Shown: positions 46,107 through 58,143 of the stretch, in pieces
How the letters are laid out: each line of letters opens with the position of its first letter
How positions within the stretch are numbered: the first letter of the stretch is position 1
Source: Mactra quadrangularis
Taxonomy: Eukaryota > Mollusca > Bivalvia > Venerida > Mactridae
Assembly: GCA_025267735.1 (NCBI GenBank)
Contig: CM046307.1
Location: forward strand, 51,627,395-51,691,394
DNA: 64,000 nt
Reading direction: 5' to 3'
Notes under the pieces: generated by a model
What the model was told of the DNA's origin: nothing
Database searches by the model: none
The model's input: the letters and a program-made list of their open reading frames with translations, nothing else
Translations under genes and position numbers: made by a program

Positions 46107-46219
46107 GGGAACCAGGCTTTAACCACAGTGATTTTCTTAATGAAAAAAGGGGAACCAGGCTTTAACAACAGTGATTTTCTTGATGAAAAAGGGGAACCAG
46201 GTTTTAACCACAGTGATTT
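46107..46219 (+). repeat. 42-bp tandem repeat x 2.7
   Basis: The unit GGGAACCAGGCTTTAACCAC then AGTGATTTTCTTRATGAAAA recurs at about 46107, 46150 and 46192. Confidence 0.85.
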
Positions 46220-46743
46220 TTCGACCTCACATATGTTATAAGAAGAGTAACATATTGTCAACTTTGTTCATACATATGTTCAACATACAATGGCTATACA
46301 TCAGTAATGTAATTAATTACCTATAGTTGTAAAATTTTGAATCATCCGTTTGTAAAAATGCTGAAAATGTTTTAAAGCTGCTTGATCATAGATTTCAACA
46401 TATATATCAACTTTTATAAATGTCAAAATTGTATAGAATCATCTTGAAAGCAGTTATAAGCAGTGTTCTGAAAATCCAATTTTTGTGAAACTTTACATTC
46501 AACTGTAAAAGAGGGTGCCTTTCATGGGTGAAAGTTTTCAATATTTATGTAAGTACTAACGTCAGTATTTTGAGTATTTATCTGAAATCTGTCTTTTTCA
46601 GTATTTTGAAAGTAAGGCTTTCAGTATTTTCTAAACTTTCAACTTCTACCAATGGATTTTATGTATCAAAATCTACCACATTTAGTAACAGTATACATGA
46701 GTTTAGTATGTTTTTTGGGACTTCTATTTTATATTTCCACAAC

Positions 46744-47128
46744 CTTTAAGTTAGTTAGTCTTAGAATATTGATAATTTATGTTCTAAACACAATAACTAT
46801 TACAGACAGGTTATTTTATACTGATTTATCTTAGCTTGATTGTAAACAAGTTCTTACAGCTTAGATTAATCACTTTCAAGTCCGCTTCTTGGTCACCCAG
46901 TACTGAGCTAGTAGGATAAAGTTTCTTACTCAAATAAACAACGGGTTTAGGTTTTGGATGGGATTAGAACCAATGCAGAGCTAGCTATCCAATGTTAACC
47001 AGTCCAACAGCGTTACTGCTTGGCAACACAACCTTTATATCATACTTCTCACAATCTTTAAGTCAGTTAGTCTTAGAATATTGATAATTTATGTTCTTTA
47101 AACACAACAAACACAGACAGGTTATTTT
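46744..47128. repeat. Direct repeat (about 72 bp) flanking a minus-strand SINE-like block
   Basis: TCTTAGAATATTGATAATTT with GACAGGTTATTTT following occurs at 46760 and again at 47073. Between them (about 46880-47040) lies a reversed tRNA-like head (GATGGGATTAGAACCAATGC), suggesting insertion or segmental duplication. Confidence 0.55.
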
Positions 47129-47386
47129 TTAAAATACCACCAAGAATAACCAAATCATTTAAGAGTAGATTTAAAGCTAAATATCTACATTTATAATGGC
47201 TGCCTCAGTGTACTAAACAGTGAGTATAGTAAACTGTACATATGTGATTTAAATGATTACAAAATATACATCAGTTTTACCAATAAAATGATGAGAGTTT
47301 ATTTTAACATAGATTTTAAATATAGATTTCTAGCTTCGATACACTTATCATATTTATATGAGCTATAATTTTCACAACTTTATTTT

Positions 47387-47590
47387 GAACTGTGGGAGCA
47401 TTTGTCCAGTGGTAGGACAGGCACTTAGGGATTGAGAGGAACCAGGATCGAATTCAAACCCCACTAGGGACACTGCTACTTTCCTTGAGCAAGAAATTTA
47501 CCTACAGTTGTTCCACTCCACCCAGGTGTAAATGGCCACTGTGAGGGATGGTCTGTCTGAAGGTAAATACTATGATCAGGGGTTATTATA
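47387..47590 (+). mobile_element. tRNA-derived SINE, family C
   Basis: A head with GTCCAGTGGTAGGACAGG and GATCGAATTCAAACCCC is followed by TTTCCTTGAGCAAGAAATTT and CCACCCAGGTGTAAATGG, the central part shared with 25811-26063. Confidence 0.65.
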
Positions 47591-49438
47591 CAAAATTGTG
47601 AAATCAACTGAATGTGTATATTGAAGCAGACTTTAAACGGCACTTTAACTTTTTTTTAAAACTCTTAAAATGGTGTTTCCATGTTTTAACTAAACAGTAT
47701 AGCTTTAAATGATATGTCTGGATGATGTAGGATAGCAACTCATCTGGTTCAGCTCAGTTGGAAGCTTGTATGACTACAATTCTAGTCTGTGTAGGTTCAG
47801 TTACCTGACTCTAGGATCTACATACCTTTGTGAAGTTTCAAGTCATAAAATATTTGTTACAGCTATTCTCCTGTCTACAGCTGCATCAAGTTGGTCTGTT
47901 CTTAGCCTCTAGTGAGAGTATGTGCTTAGTTTAGGCTAAAAGCTTATGTCAAGATCTAGGCTTGTCCAGGGGAAACAGGAGTATAATGTCTGTCTATCAT
48001 ATTATGAAGGAAAAATGTTGAAACTTGAAATGAGTCTTAAATTTCTGTTCATTATTTTATTATACCCTCACCACTAGAAGTGATGGGTGCTATTTAGCAG
48101 TCATTTTTAAGATGCAAATGTAAAGCTCTATCCATGGTCCATTTTATGAACATGGAAGAAACTTGAATCATGAATTTCAGACAAACTGCAACTCTCTTAG
48201 CATTGACATTCAATGTTGTCTGAAACTGTCCAAGTCATTTTTGATGAATTGCCATCTCTTAAAAGACATTTTAATATCATTGCAAGTTCCAAGATATTGA
48301 CCTAATAACCAAAAACCTCAAGGTTTACAATTAGTTGTCTATACATTATAATTCACCTAATGACTTAATGAATTCTACAAGAGTTTCATGGCACCACTAA
48401 GATGTGTAACTCTGTAGAGTATTATCTTGGCATTATATATTGTATACACTCTCTTACCTCCCTTGTTTGTTGCTGAAGCTGATTCAAGGGAAGTCACTCT
48501 GTTAGTACTGTAATGATATTTCCTGGAAATATGTGAATGACTTACAGAGTTATCCTTGTATATTGTGTGCACAATAACTCAATGGGTCAGTACATAACTA
48601 GTCCAACTACGTGAAGTTAAAGATGTATTTAGACTTGTTTAGCACTAACTCATCATACTTTTTCCTTTATTATAATGGATATTGACGGAGGGACTTTAAA
48701 GATATAGGTGATGCCTAATTCATTCTAAATTGTGAATTATTTCACTAGGTAATTGTAGCCCACTGTAGTTGAAGTTTAACGATATATATATAGTATCCAA
48801 TGGACCTCAGAATTTAATGTTTAAGTTTTTTAAAATGTTTATTTTAAAGCAATTAAGTATCTTATTAGAACGTTAGGTACCAACATTATGGCATTGTCAC
48901 ATTCATTAATTTAATTTGACATTGCGAAGCCTGAAAAGAATCGTAAAAAAAAATTAGACGCAGTGAATTGTCCTATATGACAACTATTATACTTTGGCAT
49001 GATAAAAAATGAAATTGATTTTGTATTACAATATAAACGGAATGAATTAATTGTAGTATTTTGTACTAGCTGTTCATTTTATTTTATTATGTTTTAATTC
49101 TAATATATGTAACCCTTTGTGCCTGTTAAGAATGTTTTATGATAATATTATGCTTGTTTACCAGTCAGAGCATTGCTCTTAAAAATTTCAATTCTAATAT
49201 TCACATTTTCCCACATGGACTCTAAGAAATCGTACTCTGGCCATTGTTGTTATTTGAATTGAGTAATATTTCAATTAAGTTTTTTTTAATTGGAGAAATG
49301 TCACACTAAATACAAAAAGAATAGTGTTTGCCTTTTACTTAATATTTTAAAAATCTAAATGTAAGATAGTGATTTTTATTACTTGTTCTATTGTTGAAAT
49401 TAGTATAGTCTATTAATTGGTCTGAGTAAAACGAGTTT
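47591..49438. other. AT-rich DNA, a decayed tRNA-like head only
   Basis: GGTTCAGCTCAGTTGGAAGC at 47757 followed by GTAGGTTCAGTTACC resembles a tRNA-derived head. No coding exon was recognised. Confidence 0.35.
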
Positions 49439-49447
49439 ACATTCTTC

Positions 49448-49834
49448 CAGTCTGATTAAAACCCGATCTGAAATTTTCCCCTCGCCTACTTGCTAATTTA
49501 GATCTGGCCTTTTTCAAATGAAGGTCACTTTCTAGTGACCTTTTCTCATCATAATATTCATGACGAAATTGTTATGATGCGTAACTTGTTTACATCGTCT
49601 ACGTCACGCAATTTTGAAATGAGCTGTCCACTCGCAAATACCGTTGTTAAATTAGCTTGCAAACCTTGGTCTAAAATAGAAATTACGAAATCAAAATGTT
49701 ATTAATAGTGTTTTGTCTAGATGAAAGCTATGCATTGATTGGTCGTCACAAAGTTCATCTCGACGTTACCTTCCACGGAGACTGTAGAGATCCAGTATGA
49801 CAACGGTCTACAGGATATCTGTTTACGGAGATTG
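49448..49834 (+). mobile_element. Mutator-like MITE with perfect 9-bp target duplication (copy 2)
   Basis: ACATTCTTC is exactly duplicated at 49439-49447 and 49835-49843. It contains GATCTGGCCTTTTTCAAATG, GCGTAACTTGTTTACATCG and TAGATGAAAGCTATGCATTG. The ends are CAGTCTGATTAAAAC and ...GGAGATTG. Confidence 0.9.
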
Positions 49835-50576
49835 ACATTCTTCTTTATGTTACATGTAGATAGCCTAGTTTGGTACTGACCCACCAATATATTTCCCCCA
49901 ACTCTGTTACCATAAACTACCCTAAATGTTGTACATTAATGTACCAAGGAACCCCTGTATCTACATGTCAATATAAACTATTAAACCAATGTTTTAAAAG
50001 CATGTCTATACTGCTTAATGTTTTCTTCATTTTACAAAAAAAAACTTCAATTTTTTTTCTCTCAGCTAATACACCTGTCATCTGAAATATTTGACATGCC
50101 CCTTTAAATCTGTTTAAACCATTTAAATACTTGTAATTTACTTCACTTTAGTCTTTTCCAAATATATACTAATATCTATTACGTATGAATTGCTGATTTT
50201 TGAAAGACACAAATCAGTTGAACGTCTTACGAGATGAAAAGCCAGTAATTTGGTCCAGAAAAATGGCAGTAAATAATGTGTAGAGTAAGATTACTAAAGA
50301 ATGCAAGTAGTCCTCGGCATATTTAACGAATAAAAAGTTGGAATTTCACGCTTAATTGTCACAAAAATAGATGTAAATAGAAAAAGATAAAATTGTTTTG
50401 CACCAAGATAGTTTTTAAAGTATTAATTGTATATGGGTATAACCATTTAACATTGAATGTAAGGTCATTCTTTAGTTATAGAAGAGTTGAAAATACTTTG
50501 TACCCATTTCATGATGATTATCTATGTATATGATATACAGTGCCCTCCAAAAGTTTGTGGACCTTTTAAATTTTGA

Positions 50577-50864
50577 ACCCCGGTCAATAGTGCACTTGGT
50601 AGCGCGCCGGGATTTGGATACTCGTGCCTGAGGGGGTGCGGGTTCGAATCCCACCGGAGGAGGTTATACCCTTCCATGAAAATTTGACAATAATGTTGAT
50701 TTTCCTCCATTGATTAGATAATATGGAGAAGTTTCTGGCCTTGTGGAAGGGTTGGTGAGTACTGGTTATAGACAATGGTCCAGGAAAGCTAGGTTAGGTG
50801 CGCTGGACGCCGTGAAATGACCTAAAATTGTGTTGACACGGCGTTAACTCCAATAAATAAATAA
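50577..50864 (+). mobile_element. tRNA-derived SINE, family A, inserted in a MITE
   Basis: The target duplication AAATTTTGA (50568-50576, 50865-50873) surrounds a full family A copy with GTAGCGCGCCGGGATTTGG, GGTTCGAATCC and GTGTTGACACGGCGTTAAC. The related MITE at 1279 keeps the uninterrupted AAATTTTGAGTGAAA. Confidence 0.93.
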
Positions 50865-50939
50865 AAATTTTGAGTGAAATGTATCATCCATTCTATGAAT
50901 AAATTTACTATGATCCAAAATTATTCCACTAGCATACAT

Positions 50940-51015
50940 CGAGGGTTCCCCTCAAGGCAGTAGTAACTCCCTCTTTAAAGCAATGCACTTACTACAGTCT
51001 TGTGGGAAACCCTCG
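50940..51015. repeat. Foldback hairpin element F8
   Basis: CGAGGGTTCCCCTCAAGGC pairs with the arm AGTCTTGTGGGAAACCCTCG. The core AGTAACTCCCTC is retained. Confidence 0.8.
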
Positions 51016-51472
51016 TCATGTACTTTGAATCATATATTAAGAAAATGTTCATCCGTAGAACAGATTTTTGTGTAAGGACTTTTGGCCGGCACTGTTTATA
51101 CTTGATGCACCACAGATGTATTAATTATTTGTATGTCAGGAGAAATGTTGCACTTGATTTAACTTTCAAAATCTGACATTGCAATAAATTAATAGAATAA
51201 ATTTCAAAGAATGTAAAAGTTAATTAAATATATATTGTTGCATTTGGACATTTGGAGGTATGATTGAAGTTTTGACTCCATCTAGATATAATTTTATGAA
51301 ATAACAATGGCCTTGCAATTAATTATGGGACTGATTTTAATTCTGTGTCATTTGTAAATTTAAAAATTGAAGTTTTGTTTAGTTTTCTGGCATTATATTA
51401 ATGCCCAAATAAGGATTAGCATGCAAATGTTCTGATTCTTGATTGTCCAATTATAGACTGTGATTTACATTT

Positions 51473-51546
51473 CAAGGGTTGCTTGCAAGACTGTAGTAAG
51501 TATATTGCATTACAGAGTGAGTTACAACAGTCTTGCAGGCAATCCT
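51473..51546. repeat. Foldback hairpin element F9
   Basis: AAGGGTTGCTTGCAAGACTG pairs with CAGTCTTGCAGGCAATCCT. The loop contains ATATTGCATTAC. Very similar to F5. Confidence 0.85.
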
Positions 51547-53956
51547 GGATATGTACAGGTGAGTGCAAAACTAGTCTTACTCCTTGTTTGTTAAAAAGGA
51601 TGTAAATTAGTTTAGCGCTGACCAATCTGTATGAGTTATTATGCACTGACACTTCATGCAGTTGGTATTTTTGATACTGCATTCCAGGAGAATTATTTCA
51701 TATAATATTTTATTATGATAACCGTCAATTTAGTGGCCGGGCATGTCTGTTTGTTAAAATTGTTGATCTATATATGTTGAAGATTTCTCATAAAAAAAGC
51801 ATTAAAATGTATCTATTGTTTTCTGTGAATTTTTATAACATCAAACTGTTTATGTCTCTTGAGTTAATCCATTTCTCATGATCCTACTTTTTTGTGTCTT
51901 AAAAAACAACCAAGATGATTGTATTATATTGTTATATGTAATATTATTTCTCAGAAAAACAATCTACCCCATTCATCTATTATATTTCATGGTAAGCCCA
52001 CTTCCAGGTTTTTTAGAGTTACAAAAAAAACATGTAGAGATGAACTGGATTACTATTTTTATTAACTCATCAGGTCTGGCCCTCCTTCTGGTTTAGAGTT
52101 TGTTTATTAGGCTCGGTTTATCAAATCTTTAAGTATCTCTAAAACGTTTCTTAGATTAGAATCAATATTTATGTTGATAATTGACGAAATTTATCAATTA
52201 ACTACCTTACCAGAATCACAGGGGACCAGCATTCTGCTGGAATCTGATTGGTTAAAAATTGGAGGGAGAAGTAATTATGATGGTAAAATCAGATGAATTT
52301 TATCTGACTATAGAAGAGAGCAGCTGTGAAGATAAAAACTAACTGCTCCCTTCCTGTCATACTCATTCTAATCTGCCGAGCATCCAAAAGTTCTTGTGCA
52401 AGAAAAGTCTGCTACTGTAATATTTTATGCAGCTATTGTACTGCCTAATTGGTAGTGAGAAGCCGAGTCTGTTCAATTTATTTTGATTGGAGTGAATTTG
52501 ATCGCTCTTGTACTGTATTCTTTTGTTTCTATTTTCAAATCATTGCAACTTTTGTCAGTGTTTGATGAGGACGGGTTTATGAGATACTGGAGACGTGTTC
52601 ACAATAATATTCTGTTTAAAATTCTGAGAAAATCTGAGATAATTTGAATGTTTGCGGTGGCAGTTAGGAAACGAGCTTCATTGTTAAACTTGAGGACTTA
52701 AATTAAAATGAATAATTGACAATTAAAAACTTGATTGGTGCAATTTGACATAAATGAAAATTCCTTTCCGAGAATAAAGTTTTTAATTAAAGTTTGCTCT
52801 GTAAATGAATGTGATATGATAGTTAAAATAATCTTTACAAATCTTAGGAGTGTTGTCTATGGCTTACATGAAAGCAATGTGTTAATTTGATCAGTAACGA
52901 GAGATTAGAACGCTCAAATCACCAGAATTGAGGTTTTATCTACATATACTATCAACTTTTATGGTAGATTTTATGACATGGTTGCATAGTTTTCTTAGAG
53001 ACTTTCTGGTGCATTCCTGATAGTAGTACCACATACTCCTTTACTCCTAGAACGTAGATTGTGTTCTAGAGTTCCAATCTTGCTCCGATCTCACAGGAGT
53101 TAGTTGCTACAGTGCCAGTCTCGACTCAAAGACTTTTTTATAAAATTGGCATGTGTATATAGAACTTTAGTATCACCCTGAATGTTTTTATTGTATGATC
53201 AAGTTTGCGAGAAGTTACATTTGTTATTTAGTTGAACATTTACATGTCCGGGACATTATAACAGTGTATTCATCTAGAGGTCTAGATTTTAGTGATAAAC
53301 AATATTACTGAAGCATGATTCTTTCTTGTTGTGATTTTTGTCTTGGAGTAATTTCATTGAAAAAAACTGGATGTTGATATTTTGTAGAAGAGAATGTAAA
53401 CTGTGGAATAACCGAGTCTGGAAAACTGGATTTACTGATAAAGAATTTAACGAAAAAAAATAGTAACTTTCTCAGACAAGTTTTTAGACGTTTCTTGTTA
53501 AATTTTCATGTTTATGTGCAATATTTGTTTATATTTTGACAGTTACAATTTAAAAGATAAATTCATACTCTGAGCTCTGAAGCTGGCGGATAAGCTGGAC
53601 TCCAGAGATTAGTTTTTTAAATGTGTTAGAATTTAATTTTTACAGTTGATGACTTGGAATGTTTTAATGATAATCAGAGCTGTTTGTGAGTTTCTAAAGA
53701 ACTTGTGCTTATTATTGTATTAGGGACGCAGACTTATATTTAATTATTCATGTTTGTGTATATTTATGTAAAAGACTTGCAGCACTAATAAACACATGTG
53801 TAGTTATTGCGCAATCAGTCAGTGAAGAATTGTACTTAGTGATTATATTAACGTTTTTTTATATGGAAATTGATGTTAACATTTTTTACAAGTGGTGTTT
53901 TTTTCATGAAGAGACATTTTAATACAGTGGACATTATTTTAAACTATAGTGACAAT
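51547..53956. other. Non-coding DNA before the candidate exon
   Basis: A weak exon-like unit (ATTATTTCTCAG acceptor, donor GTAAGC at 51992) was seen but could not be tied to a frame. The region may include 5' UTR or promoter of the 53957 exon. No core promoter motif was recognised. Confidence 0.3.
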
Positions 53957-54036
53957 ATGGAGTTAACAATATTTTTACATTTCTTATTTTTCATGTTTGG
54001 TGTTTCTTCGTCGACTTACACAGATACAGACAAAAG
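53957..54036 (+). CDS. Candidate first coding exon with signal peptide (second gene or alternative start)
   Basis: The ATG at 53957 lies in a strong initiation context (A at -3, G at +4). The reading begins MELTIFLHFLFFMFGVSS and continues STYTDTDK, a basic-poor but very hydrophobic signal-peptide-like stretch with a small-residue cleavage region (VSSS). The donor AAAAG|GTAAAA at 54037 leaves phase 2. This does not match the phase-1 series of the Ig-domain gene, so it is either a different gene or an alternative start joining another exon. An in-frame ATG at 53906 would add 17 residues. No downstream exon could be firmly attached: the acceptor at 54463-54464 keeps the frame open for 43 nt to a perfect donor at 54508, but its polypyrimidine tract is poor. 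AT-rich DNA makes hydrophobic codon runs easy to obtain by chance, so this is moderate to low confidence. Confidence 0.35.
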
Positions 54037-54495
54037 GTAAAACATATTTTTTTTATTTCATAGATGTTTTTTTAATTTTAATATGTATTAACTGGGAATG
54101 GCTTCTACAGTTCAGTGGTACTTGAGTGCAGGATTTGGACCTTGGATCATCCAGGGTTTGTTTGATTCCTTGTCAAGGCTGTGACACAGTTATAATAACC
54201 TTCCATGATAAGTAGATATTTTATTGATTTTCCCTTTTCTTGATCGATAATTCATGGGCTCCTTATATGTAGGGGTAAGCTAGAACTGGACACAGACTAG
54301 GTTTCAAGCTCAGGTTAGCTAAGATTGCTGCTGTAATTAACCTAATGAAGGTGTAATTTCGAAATGTAAAATCGAAATAAAAACGTTGAAACGTGTTATT
54401 TATATTGGGCTTGATGGACCAAGGAATCAACAAAGTATTTACCTGTCTTACAAATTATAAGTAGGGTTAGTAGTTATAAGAATAAATTCATTGTT

Positions 54496-54513
54496 TTATG
54501 TTTCCAGGTAAGT
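54496..54513 (+). promoter_or_regulatory. Juxtaposed 3'/5' splice site (recursive-splicing type or exon end)
   Basis: A pyrimidine-rich TTATGTTTCCAG is fused directly to GTAAGT with no exon between, the consensus of recursive splice (ratchet) sites known from long introns of flies and vertebrates. It lies about 470 bases after the donor of the candidate exon at 53957-54036. It could instead be the donor of a small exon 54465-54507. Confidence 0.3.
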
Positions 54514-55312
54514 ACAGGGTATTATCATAGATGTATTTTATGACTATTGTAGATAGTCTTTGATGATTATATAGGTGTTTTAATATTACTATGTTATAGA
54601 TATATAGATGTTACTAAGTGATGGTGTTATTTTATTAACTGTGATATTTTATGATTATATAACAGAAATGTTCCATAGAGTTCTTTGATGCTTTTATCTT
54701 TCATACTTTATTTTTTATGAACTACTTGTTTCTTTACGTTCTTTTCACGAAATAAATATTCTTTCCTGACAAGAATTCTACAGATTCTTTGTACTTTTAC
54801 ATTGATCTAAAGACTTGAACTTTACCATATTACTGAGTTGACAATTAACTTTGATGAGACTCTTGTTTCACTAACATTGAAATAATCATAGTTTTTACAG
54901 GTACTCTACAATTGTTGATTTATCAGGGAAAGATAACTGACTAAAGTCCCAAAAACATTATGTTATTTTATTACCTCTTATCATTCTATTTATTCTAAGT
55001 ATTAACTATCACTAACATACTCATGTCGATATAATTATTGTCTTTTAATTAATTGACCTGTCTGACAAATTCATTATTGTCATAATTATGTTCTGATAAT
55101 TGCAATTTCACTTATTGATTTAATAATATCAATGATATTGAAGTAAAATTCTTTGTCTATAAAGGTCAAAATGTGTTAGCTATAAATTGATAATTATAAT
55201 GTTTTCGTTTCTCAAGTCAAAATTATTAAGCTTCAAATGTTATTTAAATTGTATTCCTTGTGTCAGGTCAAAATGAATAAGCTATAAATTGATAGCAATC
55301 AATAAATTGTGG
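54514..55312. other. AT-rich DNA
   Basis: Nothing recognisable beyond poly-T and ATTA-rich stretches. Confidence 0.4.
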
Positions 55313-55711
55313 CAATCTGATTAAAACCCAATCAAAAATTTTCCGCTCGCCTACTCGCTAATTTTGATCTGGCCTTTTTCAAACGAGGGTCAAGTTCAGG
55401 TGACCTTTTTTCATCATGATATTAATGACGAAATTGTTATGATACGTAACTTGTTTACATCGTCTATGTCACGCAATTTGAAATGAGCCGTCCAATCGCA
55501 GACTGTGAATAATACTGCTGTTAACTTAGCTTGCAAACTTTGGTCTTAAAATAGAAATTACAAAATCAAAATGTTATTAAATTAGTGTTTCGTCTAGATG
55601 AAAGCTATGCATTGATTAGTCGACATAAAGGTCATCTCCCCGTGACCCTCCATTGAGATAGCAGAGATCCTGTACAACCATGCTCTATAGGATATCTGTT
55701 TAAGGAGATTG
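55313..55711 (+). mobile_element. Mutator-like MITE (copy 3)
   Basis: CAATCTGATTAAAACCCAAT at the left and TTTAAGGAGATTG at the right. It is similar throughout to 49448-49834. The flanks AAATTGTGG and CCCTTGTGG match at 6 of 9, a decayed duplication. Confidence 0.8.
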
Positions 55712-58140
55712 CCCTTGTGGGACCAATAGTAATAATCAATGAATTATAGTTATATTGTATTTAATTGTCTCAAGTCAATGTGTAAAAGCTATGAAACACT
55801 ACAACTTAGTTGTACAAGCATAATTTATTCCCTTTCATAGTTTTCTGGTCTCTTTTATTACAGATTTCTAAGAAGACAGTTTGCTCCTATATTATACTAA
55901 TTGATTACTCTGTGTATTTTTGTGTATTGTTACAAGAGATGCATGGTACCTTTCTTTTTTCAACTCTTTTGTAATTACATTGTTTTTTAATTGAGAATTG
56001 AGTGCACCTGGGTTTTATAATCCCATTGAGTTTAAATACAAGATAATCATGACTCTGAAAGTCTGCTAGGTTTCCTATCTGGAACTATTTCTTATCTGAA
56101 TACATGTAGGACTTTTGCACTTAGGCCTAGAGTTACAAAGTTCGTTTGTTTGTTTCTGATGTTGCACACGTCTGTACCATTGAAATGGATGTCTGTCCAA
56201 CTAATTATTGCAGAAAACATACACTTAAAAATATTAAGGAAAAATACACTTTATAATAAAAAAGTACAAAAAAAGATATGTTTATTCGCAAAAATACTAA
56301 GAAAATGCTCTCATGTTCAGAATACAGGGGAAAATATCATTTGCAAAAAATTACTTAGTTACACTCATTTTCAAAATACAGAGAAAAACACTCATTTTAA
56401 AAAATGTAGAGAAAATACATTTGTTTACAAAAAATGTAGATAAGTACACCTTTTTACAAAAAATGTATAAAGTTACACCAAAAAAATATTGACAAAAATT
56501 ATAAAAGCATGTACACATTAAGAAATTGCCAAAACGTGTAATTTTTAAGCATATTTTGGTTCATTTTGACATGGAGAATGTTCCCATCAATATTAAATTA
56601 AAAAATGAATATATAATTATTATTATGGCACCTCAGTGGATCATCTAATGAACGGTTGGCATGGGCTTTCTCTGAGTTAAATTTCAACTGAATTTTCTTA
56701 AGTTATTTTTATGACATAAGATCCAGCACTGACATGCATGTGCAGTAAGTTAAGTTGGCCTTAACTCTTTCATTCTGAAGTGGTTTTACATTAACTTGAA
56801 TTTCCTTAATCTATTCAAGAAGTTTGTTGTAATGTTTATGTTTTTTATTGCAGACTTATTACAATTTATTGAGGGTTGTTTCATTTTTAATTACATAATG
56901 TTTGTAGTAGAACTACAGTTTAATTAAATCCACTTTGTTTATGATTTGTCTGGGAATTATTTTCATTGATAAACTGACTATCCGCCACAGAAAAACCTGT
57001 ATAGCATGTATATTGTAATAATGTTTTAATACCTCAAATTAGGATTGCCATCAGGGTGGCTCACCAGTGGTTAAAAGTTGCCAAATTACATCCAGTTGAA
57101 GGTATAGGTATACTGTATATAATTGCAAGTACATGGGTAAAAGTCTTCAAAAATTTCCTGAAGTTCAGGTTTTATGGTACAGAGAAAGGGTTCTTTTCCT
57201 ATGTGAAAATGCTGTTGAAATTTTGAAAAATATGAATTTCAGGATTTTGAAAATTTTGAACTTTAACCCATGCCATTATGACCCAACCCATCAAAACCTT
57301 AAAGAGCCTATTGCATTATTCTAGAAAATCAAATCATAGTATTTTAAAATGGTACTTACATATTGCTTTGATAGCACTTAGTGCGACAACTTGACCTGAA
57401 ATCATATACCGTTACTGATAGGGTGCTAATGCTTAAAATCACCATCTTTTATAGTTATTTGAGATGTATGTCATTTTGCATTACAATAGTCATTATCAGA
57501 ACACTGCAATACTGTTTCCCAAATGTTTTATTCAATTTGGACAGTTTTAGAAAAGTTGATATTTTAGTTGAAGCCTGTGACAAATAGTTTTAACTAACTT
57601 GTAAGATGTTGATTATATAACAAATATGAAGTTGTTTCATCAACCATAGAATCCTGGAGCTGTAGGAGCAGTGGTCATGTAGACAGACACGGGGAGGGAT
57701 CGAGAAGTTCCATATTCGATCCCTACTGGTGGCACTACAAGACAAAGATGGCTGAACTTGTACATGAAAGCACACTCTAAACCACATTTTTACTTAAACT
57801 TTTTTACTTTTTCCCACATATTTCTGAATAAGGTAATATGTCTCAGGTTTGTCACTAACCAGAGAAATGATGATATGAAGTGGGTTTTCATGATTAAATC
57901 TAGTGTGAACTGTTTTCATCATCAATAATTATATTTCACTGTCTTCATCATTCATTCGGCATCTTAGTGTTTTTTGTGATGATATTCCATGAAGTTGGTT
58001 GTTTTTTTGTAGAATACGGTCTTTTGCCTGCGGTAATAGGCTCAAGAATATCTAGGTTCACGTTTCTGCTTCACTGTACCACTCCCTTAATGTAGAAAAC
58101 ATGCGACATTTCATCGTCAACAGATGATATAAATATTACT
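55712..58140. other. AT-rich DNA with A-rich tandem stretch and a SINE head
   Basis: At 56220-56480, degenerate AAAATACAGAGAAAAA-type repeats give a Lys-rich frame that looks like an artefact. At 57652-57745, CAGTGGTCATGTAGACAG and TATTCGATCCCTACTGG resemble a SINE family C head. Confidence 0.4.
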
Positions 58141-58143
58141 TTG

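Larger units (their letters stand above)
50538..51094. mobile_element. Mariner-type MITE disrupted by a SINE and a hairpin
   Basis: The ends CAGTGCCCTCCAAAAGTTTG and the reverse complement of CAGTGCCGGCCAAAAGTCCT are inverted, with TA at 50536-50537. A family A SINE and hairpin F8 lie inside. Confidence 0.8.

Noticed and set aside
46501..46546. Possible mini-exon before the strong donor GTAAGTACTAAC at 46549
   Set aside because: No pyrimidine tract precedes the only available AG, and the phase needed by the Ig-domain gene hits a stop.
51955..51991. 37-nt exon candidate with CTCAG acceptor and GTAAGC donor
   Set aside because: It is open in all phases, so there is no frame evidence, and the encoded peptide shows no domain.
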